Translations under genes and position numbers: made by a program
Notes under the pieces: generated by a model
Databases searched by the model: none
Told to the model about the DNA's origin: nothing
Seen by the model: only the letters and a program-made list of their open reading frames with translations
Assembly (NCBI GenBank): GCA_964511865.1
Contig: CAZEHW010000054.1
Coordinates: 1-17,439, forward strand
Reading direction: 5' to 3'
Source of the DNA: ChocPot-Mid sp964511865
Lineage (GTDB): Bacteria; Bacteroidota; Ignavibacteria; Kapaibacteriales; UBA2268
Length of the DNA stretch: 17,439 bases
Shown: piece after piece, positions 1-7,070 of the stretch
Position numbering within the stretch: position 1 is the stretch's first letter
Layout of the letters: every line of letters begins with the position of its first letter

Positions 1-1
1 A

Positions 2-154
2 GTTCTTGTATTTAAAACATCGAACGACAAATATGCCAAGATGCGTGTAATGAATTATTACTTGGGGCATCCGGCAGAATACACACAGGAAGCAGTTTCG
101 AGATATTATACATTTGAATATGTTTATCAGCCGGACGGCACAAGGAATTTTTAG
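2..154 (+). CDS. C-terminal fragment of a HmuY-like secreted protein
   Basis: An open frame enters from the left edge and ends at TAG 152-154, giving 50 residues of a larger protein. The visible tail contains the pattern KTSNDKYAKMRVMNYY followed by YYTFEYVYQPDGTRNF. This resembles, from memory, the C-terminus of the HmuY family of Bacteroidota surface or secreted proteins (haem-binding or related beta-sandwich lipoproteins), whose last strands carry a 'K...YAK' and an 'F.Y.YQPDG' signature. The N-terminus, signal peptide and any lipobox lie outside the window, so export and ligand cannot be judged. A strong terminator follows 23 bases after the stop, so this is the last gene of its transcript. 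Family assignment is tentative because only the tail is seen. Confidence 0.5.
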   Translation, partial: VLVFKTSNDKYAKMRVMNYYLGHPAEYTQEAVSRYYTFEYVYQPDGTRNF

Positions 155-176
155 TCTGCTCGTGGATTTAAAATTA

Positions 177-213
177 AAAAAGACTGTCTTAAAAATATGG
201 CAGTCTTTTTTTT
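177..213 (+). terminator. Rho-independent terminator after the HmuY-like gene
   Basis: AAAAAGACTG (177-186) pairs with CAGTCTTTTT (201-210) across a 14-base loop, and the T run continues to 213. It closes the transcript of the partial gene at the left edge and separates it from nadA. The A-rich left arm means it may also work weakly on the other strand. Confidence 0.8.
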
Positions 214-352
214 GTTCAAAATGTGATTTTCAATTACATCAATTTATTAAAGAAGGTAATTTGTTTGTTATTAAAATTAGAATAAATAATTATTATTAAT
301 TTGCTTCGTTTACTAAAAGATATATTTCTGAATTATAGTAATAATATTTAAT

Positions 353-1273
353 ATGGAATCAAAAACCGATAAAATAAATAGATTGAAAAAAGAGAAGAAT
401 GCTATAATTCTTGCTCATTATTATCAGGAATCGGAAATACAGGACATAGCGGATTTTTTGGGTGATTCACTTGCTCTTGCACAAGCGGCAAAAAAAACGG
501 ATGCAGATGTCATTATTTTTGCGGGTGTCCACTTTATGGCTGAGACAGCAAAAATATTAAATCCTTCTAAAATCGTTTTACTGCCGGATATGAACGCAGG
601 TTGCTCTTTGGCTGATAATACTCCTGCCGACAAATTTAAAGATTGGATTGATGCACATCCCGGGCATACAGTCATATCATATATTAACTGCTCCACACAG
701 GTCAAGGCGATGTCTGATATTATCTGCACATCATCCAATGCTGAAAAAATTGTAAACTCTTTAACAAAAGACGAAAAGATTTTATTTGCTCCTGACAAAT
801 ATTTAGGAAAACATGTAATTAAAAAAACAGGCAGAGATATGGTTTTGTGGGATGGGTCATGCGAAGTTCATACCGTTTTTTCGGAACTTGAATTGATTAA
901 TCTGATGAACAAATATCCTGATGCGAAAGTCCTGGCACATCCTGAATGTCCCGAAAATATTTTGGCTTATGCAGATTTCATCGGTTCAACATCCGGAATA
1001 ATAAAACAGGCAGTTGATTCAAATTCTAAGGAGTTTATCATACTGACTGAACCCGGAATAATTCATCAATTAGAGTTAAAGACAGAAGGCAAAACTTTTT
1101 ATACGGTACCAAACCTTGAAGGATGCAGTTGCAACAATTGCCCTTATATGAAGCTGAATACAGTTGATAAAATTATATCTGCACTTGAGAAAATGGAGCC
1201 GCAAATTCATATTGAAGAAAATTTGAGATTAAGAGCATTAAAACCGATAGAAAGGATGCTGGAGCTTTCATGA
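353..1273 (+). CDS. nadA: Quinolinate synthase A
   Basis: NadA condenses iminoaspartate with dihydroxyacetone phosphate to quinolinate in de novo NAD synthesis; it is a cytoplasmic [4Fe-4S] enzyme. The 306-residue length fits the shorter NadA type. Visible family motifs are AIILAHYYQ (17-25), GDSLALAQAA (37-46) and PDMNAGCSLAD (78-88). Candidate cluster cysteines are C84, C170 (WDGSCEVH) and one of the C258/C260/C263 group in EGCSCNNCPYM; the family uses three cysteines of this spacing. HPECP (196-200) and GSTSGI (211-216) are also typical. No Shine-Dalgarno is seen before the ATG; the leader is A/T only, as is common in Bacteroidota. The stop overlaps the nadC start by four bases, so the two are probably translationally coupled. 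No nadB is visible in the window. Confidence 0.97.
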   Translation: MESKTDKINRLKKEKNAIILAHYYQESEIQDIADFLGDSLALAQAAKKTDADVIIFAGVHFMAETAKILNPSKIVLLPDMNAGCSLADNTPADKFKDWIDAHPGHTVISYINCSTQVKAMSDIICTSSNAEKIVNSLTKDEKILFAPDKYLGKHVIKKTGRDMVLWDGSCEVHTVFSELELINLMNKYPDAKVLAHPECPENILAYADFIGSTSGIIKQAVDSNSKEFIILTEPGIIHQLELKTEGKTFYTVPNLEGCSCNNCPYMKLNTVDKIISALEKMEPQIHIEENLRLRALKPIERMLELS

Positions 1274-2163
1274 TGGAATATGAACAGATAAAAAAACTGC
1301 CTGAGGAATACATTATCAAAAAGATTAATGAATTTCTTTCCGAGGATATGCCCGAAGGTGATGCAACAACTAATGCAATTTTTTCAAATTCAGTAAATAA
1401 CTCCCAACTCCCAACTCTCAACTCAATAACTGCATTTTTGCAGGCAGAAGAAGATTTGATTTTTGCAGGAGAGCAAACATTAGAGTATTTCTTTGATGGG
1501 AAAAGTCAAATTGAACTGAAATTCAAAGACGGGGACAAGGTTAAAAACGGGGAAATTATTGCAGTGATTAAAGGCAGAACAGATATTATTCTGTCACACG
1601 AAAGGGTAATGCTTAATTTACTGCAACGGCTTTGCGGAATAGCGACATTGACAAATAAATATGCAGAGATTGCCAAGCCCTATGATGTCAAGATTCTTGA
1701 TACGAGGAAAACCACTCCCGGGCTTAGATTATTTGAAAAGTATGCCGTAACTGTCGGAGGGGGCTATAATCATCGTCTGGATTTGTCTTCCGGTATATTA
1801 ATTAAGGATAATCATATCAAAGCGGCAGGCGGAATAAAAGAAGCTATTGAGATGCTTAGAAATAATAATCCAAAAAATCTGAAAATCGAAATTGAAGTTG
1901 AGAATATGGATGAGATTCAGGAAGCATTGAAAATTGGTGTTGATGGATTTTTACTTGACAATATGAGTCCCGAGATGATTGCAGAGATAGTTAAATTTAT
2001 TAGAACTGAAGCCAATAATGATATTTTTATTGAAGCATCAGGAGGAATAAATCTCAATAATCTCGAGCAATATGTTAAGACAGGAGTTAATGCTATTTCT
2101 TCAGGAGCTTTAACTCATAGTGTCAAGGGAGCGAATATTCATTTGGAGTTTAGCCGTTTTTAA
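1270..2163 (+). CDS. nadC: Nicotinate-nucleotide pyrophosphorylase (quinolinate phosphoribosyltransferase)
   Basis: NadC converts quinolinate and PRPP to nicotinate mononucleotide, the step after NadA. Diagnostic motifs are EDMPEGDATT near residue 25, LLQRLCGIATLT, TRKTTPGLR followed by GGGYNHR, LIKDNH, the EIEVEN and DGFLLDNM strands, and the C-terminal IEASGGI and ISSGALTHS segments that bind phosphate. The start is ATG 1270, overlapping the nadA stop (ATGA); ATG 1273 is an alternative in the same frame. Residues about 40-54 are odd: between GDATTNAIF and AFLQAEEDLIFAG there is extra polar sequence encoded by four heptamers (1400-1427), about nine residues longer than I expect here. The stop codon is the first base triplet of another heptamer array, and a diverged copy of the last 47 bases recurs at 3049. 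Confidence 0.96.
   Translation: MMEYEQIKKLPEEYIIKKINEFLSEDMPEGDATTNAIFSNSVNNSQLPTLNSITAFLQAEEDLIFAGEQTLEYFFDGKSQIELKFKDGDKVKNGEIIAVIKGRTDIILSHERVMLNLLQRLCGIATLTNKYAEIAKPYDVKILDTRKTTPGLRLFEKYAVTVGGGYNHRLDLSSGILIKDNHIKAAGGIKEAIEMLRNNNPKNLKIEIEVENMDEIQEALKIGVDGFLLDNMSPEMIAEIVKFIRTEANNDIFIEASGGINLNNLEQYVKTGVNAISSGALTHSVKGANIHLEFSRF
1400..1427 (+). repeat. Heptamer array inside nadC
   Basis: Four consecutive 7-base units read ACTCCCA, ACTCCCA, ACTCTCA, ACTCAAT. They lie in frame within nadC and encode part of the SVNNSQLPTLNSIT stretch near residues 41-54. The unit length and the presence of a variable position match the intergenic arrays in this window. Confidence 0.7.
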
Positions 2164-2273
2164 TGTAGAATGTAAAATGTAAAATGAAGAATGTAAAATG
2201 AAGAATGTAAAATGTAGAATGTAAAATGTAAAATGTAGAATGTAGAATGTAAAATGTAAAATGTAAAATGTAT
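2162..2273 (+). repeat. Heptamer tandem array (16 units) on the nadC stop codon
   Basis: Sixteen uninterrupted 7-base units follow the pattern AATG-T/A-A-A/G (last unit AATGTAT). The array starts on the second base of the nadC TAA stop. Variation is confined to two positions of the unit. It has no coding potential of note and no hairpin; it is AT-rich and purine-rich on the plus strand. The rest of the gap to 2417 is AT-rich with no feature I can name except the ribosome binding site of the next gene. Confidence 0.95.
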
Positions 2274-2405
2274 AATTATGGAAGATAGTCCAAGTACATT
2301 ATCTTTAAAACAAACAAATAAATGAATCATTAATTTGCTTTAATATATTTTATTTATTAAGTTACAAAATAAGATAAACTAAAAAATGATTTTGTTTGTT
2401 TAAAT

Positions 2406-2411
2406 GAGGAG
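2406..2411 (+). promoter_or_regulatory. Ribosome binding site deciding the lipoprotein start
   Basis: GAGGAG lies directly against ATG 2412 (no spacer) but six bases before ATG 2418. This favours 2418 as the real start, giving a protein that begins MKNISIIVL rather than MIMKN. Confidence 0.7.
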
Positions 2412-2417
2412 ATGATC

Positions 2418-3029
2418 ATGAAAAATATTTCGATAATTGTTCTTGCATTAATTTTCACAATGCTTGGTTGTGGGAAAAATTCAGATGATAACAAGCTGAA
2501 TGGCACTAATAACGGGGACATCATTCCTTTAGCCGTAGGAAATACCTGGAATTATAAAGTAAAAAATGATAGCGGTGATTTCCGTTGGGACTTGTTAATA
2601 ACCCAAAAAAAATCAATACCCGTGCTTTTTCCGGATTCTTCTGTTAAAATTTCTGATGTTTTTATTACGCGGGCTATAGCAACCTCAACTGATGGCACTT
2701 ATATTGATACAACCTATCATGGCTATATAAAAGAGAATGATGGGATTGTATTGATTGCTAATTGTGATAGTATTCCAGCCGTTTATATTCGTAAATATTC
2801 AAATAATTTCAAGATTGGTTGGGTTGATACTCTCGCTTATGACCAGATGATTTGTTCAGGCAGTAAAACAATAAAAACAACTGCCGGAACGTTCGATTGT
2901 ATCAGATATTCAAGTAAGCCGGGAGTGTATATTGACAGTTATTACTGTAAGGGTGTTGGATTGGTTTCTGAGATTGCAGGTTCTCGTAAGAATTGGTCTA
3001 ATACTCTCGTCTCGTACAAATTAAAGTGA
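2418..3029 (+). CDS. Lipoprotein with PLxVGNxWxY motif
   Basis: This is a predicted exported lipoprotein of unknown function, 203 residues from ATG 2418. Residues 1-18 form a signal peptide (short basic start, hydrophobic core) ending in a lipobox MLGC, so the mature protein would be lipid-anchored at the cysteine. A polar Asn/Asp-rich linker follows, then IIPLAVGNTWNY, a motif that recurs in the minus-strand lipoprotein at 16089-16883. The rest looks like an all-beta fold and ends with a GVGLVSEIAGS...VSYKLK strand, again shared in outline with the second lipoprotein. The gene lies between nadC and a diverged copy of the nadC tail, so it probably arrived by insertion; its link to NAD synthesis is positional only. 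No terminator is seen after it. Confidence 0.8.
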   Translation: MKNISIIVLALIFTMLGCGKNSDDNKLNGTNNGDIIPLAVGNTWNYKVKNDSGDFRWDLLITQKKSIPVLFPDSSVKISDVFITRAIATSTDGTYIDTTYHGYIKENDGIVLIANCDSIPAVYIRKYSNNFKIGWVDTLAYDQMICSGSKTIKTTAGTFDCIRYSSKPGVYIDSYYCKGVGLVSEIAGSRKNWSNTLVSYKLK

Positions 3030-3048
3030 GGGAAAAGAACAATCCTAT

Positions 3049-3105
3049 GAGCTTTAACTCATAGTGTCAAGAGTGCGAATATTCATCTTGAATTTGACCT
3101 CAAAT
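3049..3105 (+). pseudogene. Duplicated 3' end of nadC
   Basis: Bases 3049-3095 match nadC 2105-2151 at 42 of 47 positions. The copy reads in frame as ALTHSVKSANIHLEFDLK and ends at TGA 3103-3105. Of the five differences, several are silent (the TTG/CTT leucine codons, GAG/GAA) and two adjacent ones change Gly to Ser. This is a coding-like pattern of divergence, as expected if both copies descend from functional nadC ends. No start or upstream body is present, so it is a remnant. The remainder of the gap to 3269 is AT-rich without a recognised feature. Confidence 0.85.
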
Positions 3106-3269
3106 GATTTAATCTTTTTAGGCACTAAATATTAAGTATAAAGATTTTTATAGCAAAATATTAGTAATTTATTATTTTTGCTATTTACGATTTGAATTTT
3201 ATGTTTGGGAATTAAAATTTAAAATTGAGAATATCATAAAATTATATTTATTAATTGAAAGGAAGCAAA

Positions 3270-3671
3270 ATGACAATAATCGAAATTTTCGAGATGTATA
3301 AATCAATTGCAGTATTCGGCATGTCAACAAATGATGTTAAGCCATCTCATTATGTGCCTGCTTTTCTGCTAAGCCAAGGATATAATATTGTACCTGTTAA
3401 TCCCGGAGCAAAAGAGATAGCAGGACAGAAAGCATATAAAAATATTTTAGATATAGAAGATGATATAGATATATTAAATGTCTTCAGACCATCAGAAGCG
3501 GCACTTGAAGTTGTTCAGGAAGCTGTGGAAAGAAAAAAACAAAGAGGAGATATAGACCTGATTTGGCTTCAGGAAGGTATAATAAATGAAGAAGCAAAAA
3601 AGCTTGCAGAATCCCATGGAATAGAATTTATTCAGGATAAGTGCATGCTCAAAGAATTTAAGAATCTGTAA
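3270..3671 (+). CDS. CoA-binding domain protein (YccU-like)
   Basis: A 133-residue single-domain Rossmann protein of the CoA-binding family, related to the N-terminal domain of succinyl-CoA ligase alpha subunits. Its metabolic role is not established. Visible features are IAVFGMSTNDVKPSHYVP near the N-terminus (the nucleotide-binding Gly-rich turn and the S/K region), GYNIVPVNPGA, and DILNVFRPSEA, followed by DLIWLQEGIINEEA and a conserved DKCMLKE near the end. These fit the YccU/CoA-binding family closely. The frame could extend to TTG 3255, but ATG 3270 has a good Shine-Dalgarno (AAAGGAAG, about five bases upstream), so I use it. pgsA follows 38 bases downstream and may be cotranscribed. 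Confidence 0.93.
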   Translation: MTIIEIFEMYKSIAVFGMSTNDVKPSHYVPAFLLSQGYNIVPVNPGAKEIAGQKAYKNILDIEDDIDILNVFRPSEAALEVVQEAVERKKQRGDIDLIWLQEGIINEEAKKLAESHGIEFIQDKCMLKEFKNL

Positions 3672-3709
3672 AAATAAATAAACATCATTTACTTTATTAT
3701 AATTAATAA

Positions 3710-4318
3710 ATGAAATTTAATATTCCCAATTTAATTAGTTGGTTAAGAATACTAATTGTACCATTTTTTTTCTATATGTTAGTATGGGGAGGAAAAGGTT
3801 CGGTTGAAATTGCTTGTGTCCTTTACTTTTTTGCATCTGTGTCGGATTTTTTTGATGGCTGGGCGGCAAGAAAATATGGTGAGGTAAGCAATTTTGGAAA
3901 GTTTATTGACCCTTTAGCAGACAAGGTTCTAACAACTGCCGCTTTTATTGCATTTGCTCTGATGGATATAGTAGAACTTTGGATGGTTATCATAATTGTC
4001 CTTCGTGATTTCGGCACAACATTTTTAAGATTATATTTTGATAATAAAGGAAAAACATTTAAAACATCTCTAGCGGCAAAATGGAAAACAACCATTCAAA
4101 TGATATTTATAGCAATTATACTCATCTTACTTTTATTAAAAGAAACACAAGCCTTCACCGAAAAAATATTGGGAACAACGGCAAATATTGTTGTGGATAC
4201 CTTGCTTTATTCGGACATTATATATTTTACAATGTTATTAATAGTCGTCTTATCTGTTTGGACAGGTATAGAATATATTTTACCGGGCAAAGTTCAAAAA
4301 GAAGAACCAAAAGCTTAA
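3710..4318 (+). CDS. pgsA: CDP-diacylglycerol--glycerol-3-phosphate 3-phosphatidyltransferase
   Basis: An integral inner-membrane enzyme that makes phosphatidylglycerophosphate from CDP-diacylglycerol and glycerol-3-phosphate, leading to phosphatidylglycerol and cardiolipin. The CDP-alcohol phosphotransferase signature is complete: D46-x2-D49-G50-x2-A53-R54-x8-G63-x3-D67-x3-D71. The start MKFNIPNLISWLRILIVPFF is typical of PgsA (IPN.lt..R), and several hydrophobic segments (about 13-27, 32-45, 73-99, 125-143, 163-182) fit a multi-pass protein. The 202-residue length is normal. PgsA is preferred over other family members because of the N-terminus and the DPLADK form of the motif, but a close relative such as a phosphatidylserine synthase cannot be excluded by eye. 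No clear Shine-Dalgarno precedes the ATG. Confidence 0.88.
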   Translation: MKFNIPNLISWLRILIVPFFFYMLVWGGKGSVEIACVLYFFASVSDFFDGWAARKYGEVSNFGKFIDPLADKVLTTAAFIAFALMDIVELWMVIIIVLRDFGTTFLRLYFDNKGKTFKTSLAAKWKTTIQMIFIAIILILLLLKETQAFTEKILGTTANIVVDTLLYSDIIYFTMLLIVVLSVWTGIEYILPGKVQKEEPKA

Positions 4319-4481
4319 AATGCTGATGATTACTTGCAAAAACAAACTTTTCTCTATACAGAATAAATTTAGTTATTTTTCAAAATTGGCTGAAAACCCT
4401 GATGAATAGGGGAAAAGTTGTAATATTTACAAAAAAATATGCAAAAAAGTAGTAAAAATCAATGTTTTGAAAAAAAAAAGC

Positions 4482-4512
4482 TTGCAAACCTTGATTAAAT
4501 GCTATAGATTTG
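4482..4512 (+). promoter_or_regulatory. Bacteroidota-type promoter for the HU gene
   Basis: TTG at 4482-4484 is followed after 20 bases by TAGATTTG at 4505-4512. The latter matches the primary-sigma -7 consensus TAnnTTTG of Bacteroidota exactly, with spacing in the known 19-21 range. Transcription would begin near 4518, about 60 bases before the HU start codon. The region 4319-4576 holds no gene; it is AT-rich, and this promoter is the only element I can support in it. Confidence 0.55.
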
Positions 4513-4576
4513 CACTGTAGTTAATTTTTTTTCATCCAATTAATTATTTTTACTACAAAATAAAAAGGGGGTTTAA

Positions 4577-4873
4577 ATGGGCTTAAACAAAGCACAACTG
4601 ATTGCTGAAGTTGCAAAAGACACTGGAATGACCAAAGTCGATGCAGAAAAAGCAGTAAAAAGCACTTTTGAAGCGATTTCAAAATCGTTGAAAAAAGGAA
4701 CAAACGTAACATTGATTGGTTTCGGAACATTTTCTGTATATAACAGAAAAGCCAGAAAAGGTAAAAACCCGAGAACCGGTGAGACATTGAAAATTGCCGC
4801 CAAGAAAGTTCCAAAATTCAAAGCTGGCAAAGCTCTTACAGACGCTGTAGGCAAAAAAGCAGCTAAGAAGTAA
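4577..4873 (+). CDS. hup: HU family DNA-binding protein
   Basis: A 98-residue histone-like nucleoid protein that bends and compacts DNA as a dimer. The N-terminal two-helix part (NKAQLIAEVAKDTGMTKVDAEKAV) and the beta-arm region are clear: GFGTFSVYNRKARKGKNPRTGE contains the near-invariant GFGTF and the RKGRNPxTGE arm tip, followed by KVPKFKAGKAL. The Lys/Ala-rich tail (AVGKKAAKK) is normal for HU. A G-rich Shine-Dalgarno-like run (AAAGGGGG) sits just before the ATG. The gene has its own promoter and a strong terminator, so it is a monocistronic unit. HU and IHF subunits share this fold; a stand-alone gene of this sequence is best called HU. Confidence 0.96.
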   Translation: MGLNKAQLIAEVAKDTGMTKVDAEKAVKSTFEAISKSLKKGTNVTLIGFGTFSVYNRKARKGKNPRTGETLKIAAKKVPKFKAGKALTDAVGKKAAKK

Positions 4874-4893
4874 TTCGCAATTTTTGCACAAAT

Positions 4894-4928
4894 AAAAAAA
4901 GCCATTCATTTTGAATGGCTTTTTTTTT
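4894..4928 (+). terminator. Strong bidirectional-type terminator after HU
   Basis: A-run, then GCCATTCA (4901-4908), a three-base loop, TGAATGGC (4912-4919) and a T-run. The perfect eight-base stem is extended by A-T pairs. The symmetrical A and T runs would allow termination on both strands. Confidence 0.92.
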
Positions 4929-4972
4929 AATTTGCATTAATTAATATGTATTATTTGTGAATTTAGAAATTT

Positions 4973-5890
4973 ATGACAGACAAATTGACTCATCCATATC
5001 TATTGCAAGTCGATGATTTGACTTACGACGATATTTATAAAATTTATAACCGTGCAAAATATTTTTTGGAGAATTTCAAACCGGGAATGAAATTCGATGA
5101 TTTGAAAGGTATTACCGTAGCTCTTGCTTTTTTTGAAAATTCAACAAGGACAAAATTATCTTTTGACTTGGCGGCAAAGAGATTGTCTGCTGAGATAATT
5201 AATTTCCAGACTTCAACAAGCAGTTTATCTAAAGGGGAGTCATTGATTGATACCTTACGTACTATTGAAGCGATGGGGGTCGATATTTATGTTGTCAGGC
5301 ATAACTGTTCAGGAGCGGCTCAGTTTTTGCAGGCAAATACCAATGGTATTATTGTGAATGCAGGTGACGGAAAACATGAACATCCCACACAGGCGCTTTT
5401 AGATACTTTTACTCTTTACCGTCATTTCGGCAAGCTTGAGGGTTTGAAGGTCTGTATCATTGGTGATATTTTGCATAGCAGAGTAGCAAGGTCTAATGTT
5501 GCAATGCTTAAGATTTTAGGCGCTGAGGTAGGATTTTGCAGTCCGGGAACTTTAGTGCCAAGGGCTAAGGATATTTGGGATGTCAAATTGTTTGATACTA
5601 TTGAAGAATCTGTTGATTGGGCTGATACTATTATATTGCTTCGTCTGCAAAGAGAAAGAATGGAATCCGGGATATTGCCTTCAATCAGGGAATATACAAA
5701 GTACTATGGAGTTACATTTAATCTATTCAGCAGTAAACCGGGATTGGTTTTAATGCATCCGGGACCTGTGAATTACGGAGTGGAGTTAGATTATGAATTA
5801 AGCTCTTATCCGAATGTATTGATTCAGACTCAAGTAACGCATGGTGTTTTTATTAGGATGGCTTTGCTTTCTTTGCTGGGTAGTCGATAA
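4973..5890 (+). CDS. pyrB: Aspartate carbamoyltransferase catalytic subunit
   Basis: PyrB joins carbamoyl phosphate and aspartate in the first committed step of pyrimidine synthesis. The carbamoyl-phosphate loop STRT is at 57-60 (FFENSTRTKLSF). The 80s loop is SSLSKGES (83-90), HPTQ is at 137-140 within HEHPTQALLD, the aspartate-domain strand is VCIIGDILHSRVARSN, and LRLQRER and LMHPGPVNYGVE (240s loop region) are all present. Length 305 is standard. No pyrI regulatory subunit or pyrC is adjacent, so it would act as the unregulated catalytic trimer or find partners elsewhere. The last codons (GGT AGT CGA TAA) already lie in the short repeat array that follows, so the C-terminal LGSR may be repeat-derived. 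Confidence 0.97.
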   Translation: MTDKLTHPYLLQVDDLTYDDIYKIYNRAKYFLENFKPGMKFDDLKGITVALAFFENSTRTKLSFDLAAKRLSAEIINFQTSTSSLSKGESLIDTLRTIEAMGVDIYVVRHNCSGAAQFLQANTNGIIVNAGDGKHEHPTQALLDTFTLYRHFGKLEGLKVCIIGDILHSRVARSNVAMLKILGAEVGFCSPGTLVPRAKDIWDVKLFDTIEESVDWADTIILLRLQRERMESGILPSIREYTKYYGVTFNLFSSKPGLVLMHPGPVNYGVELDYELSSYPNVLIQTQVTHGVFIRMALLSLLGSR

Positions 5891-5932
5891 TCGTTAGTCG
5901 TTAGTCAATTAGGACTTTTAGACTTTTAGGAA
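5881..5932 (+). repeat. Mixed heptamer/octamer array at the end of pyrB
   Basis: Units TAGTCGA, TAATCGT, TAGTCGT, TAGTCAA (7 bases) are followed by TTAGGACT, TTTAGACT, TTTAGGAA (8 bases). The pyrB stop codon TAA 5888-5890 lies inside the array. The change of unit length from 7 to 8 within one array links the two classes seen elsewhere in the window. Confidence 0.75.
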
Positions 5933-5961
5933 GAGGAGATTTTATGGTGAATTACATCTAA
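5933..5961 (+). promoter_or_regulatory. Strong ribosome binding site and abortive five-codon ORF before prmC
   Basis: GAGGAG (5933-5938) stands five bases before ATG 5944. Translation from there would give only MVNYI and then two TAA stops (5959-5964 region), in the same frame as prmC. The prmC start is TTG 5980 without its own clear Shine-Dalgarno. Ribosomes may terminate and re-initiate, or this may be a leader peptide or the scar of a nonsense change near an ancestral ATG start. Confidence 0.6.
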
Positions 5962-5979
5962 TAATTTGGTTGTTTTAAT

Positions 5980-6840
5980 TTGGAAAAGAAAGACTGGACA
6001 ATAATAGATGTTCTTAAGTGGGCGACAGATTATTTTATCGGGAAGGGAATTGAATCTCCAAGGTTAAATATTGAATTGATGCTTTGCTCAGTATTGAACA
6101 TTCCAAGAATCAAAATATATACACAATTCGACAAACCTTTAAATGAACTTGAACTGAAAAACCTGAAAAACATGATTTTAAAAAGGGTTTCAGGAGAACC
6201 ATTGCAATATATCTTAGGTAAAACCAGTTTTCTTGATTCCGAAATAATGGTTAATGATACTGTTATGATACCAAGACCGGAAACTGAATTGCTTGTCAGC
6301 CGGATTCTTCAGGATTATTCAAACAAATATAAAAAATATAATATCTTAGATATTGGGACAGGTTCAGGTTGTATAGCTCTGACTTTAGCAAAAAACTTTC
6401 CGGCTTCAGATATATTGGCAATTGACGTTTCTTATTTTGCAATAATGACTGCAAAGATTAACGGTACTAATCTTGCAATAAGGAACATTAGCTTTAACCA
6501 ATGTGATATCTTAAAGGATTTACCTACTAGACAGAAGTTTGACATTGTTGTTTCTAATCCACCATATATTCCACTAAATGATTATAACCAACTTGAGAAG
6601 GAAGTGAAGGATTACGAGCCCAGGAATGCTTTGACAGATGGCAGTGACGGATTGACCTTCTACAAGCGTTATATACAGATTTTACCGGAAATTCTAAAGG
6701 AAGATGGCAGCTTTTATTTTGAAATTGGATATAACCAAAAAAAAGTTATTGAAGATTTATTTTATGGAAAATCTTTCACATTAACCTTTTTTGAAGATTT
6801 GAATAAAATTCCCCGGGTATTAAGGGGAAAGTATTTTTAA
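5980..6840 (+). CDS. prmC: Peptide chain release factor N5-glutamine methyltransferase
   Basis: PrmC (HemK) methylates the glutamine of the GGQ motif in release factors RF1 and RF2, using S-adenosylmethionine. The N-terminal helical domain (DVLKWATDYFIGKGIESPRLNIELML) is typical. The SAM-binding motif I is DIGTGSGC at 124-131, and the catalytic NPPY is at 193-196 in VVSNPPYIP. EPRNAL and the GLTFYKRY segment also match. Length 286 from TTG 5980 is normal for the family; the next in-frame Met is within the helical domain, so the TTG start is the best available. An ATG with a strong ribosome binding site lies 36 bases upstream in frame but is separated by two stops. Release factor genes are not in the window. 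Bases 6841-7070 after the gene are AT-rich with nothing I recognise. Confidence 0.95.
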   Translation: MEKKDWTIIDVLKWATDYFIGKGIESPRLNIELMLCSVLNIPRIKIYTQFDKPLNELELKNLKNMILKRVSGEPLQYILGKTSFLDSEIMVNDTVMIPRPETELLVSRILQDYSNKYKKYNILDIGTGSGCIALTLAKNFPASDILAIDVSYFAIMTAKINGTNLAIRNISFNQCDILKDLPTRQKFDIVVSNPPYIPLNDYNQLEKEVKDYEPRNALTDGSDGLTFYKRYIQILPEILKEDGSFYFEIGYNQKKVIEDLFYGKSFTLTFFEDLNKIPRVLRGKYF

Positions 6841-7070
6841 ACAAAATAAATTCATAAATCTCTCATTTTGTATATCAGCAATAAAGCCGATAATAATTAA
6901 GTCGTTTATATTGGTTTAGACATTCCTAAATAGTTAAAAAACAACAACAATTAAATTATAATTATAAAATATTTCTTGCTAAATCGAATAATTTTTCTTA
7001 AATAATGCTTGGTTAAAAAGCAAATAAAAAGAATAATATAAATTTTTTTTGTAATCATTAGGAATATTGT

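Noticed and set aside
114..299. 61-codon plus-strand frame at the left edge
   Set aside because: It overlaps the HmuY-like tail in another frame and runs straight through the terminator.
155..352. Riboswitch upstream of nadA
   Set aside because: The leader after the terminator is simple AT-rich sequence with no paired elements that I can find.
2162..2273. CRISPR array
   Set aside because: Units are seven bases with no spacers and no cas genes are present.
4521..4909. Antisense frames across the HU gene
   Set aside because: They are mirror frames of the HU coding sequence with no recognisable protein, and would cross the strong HU terminator.
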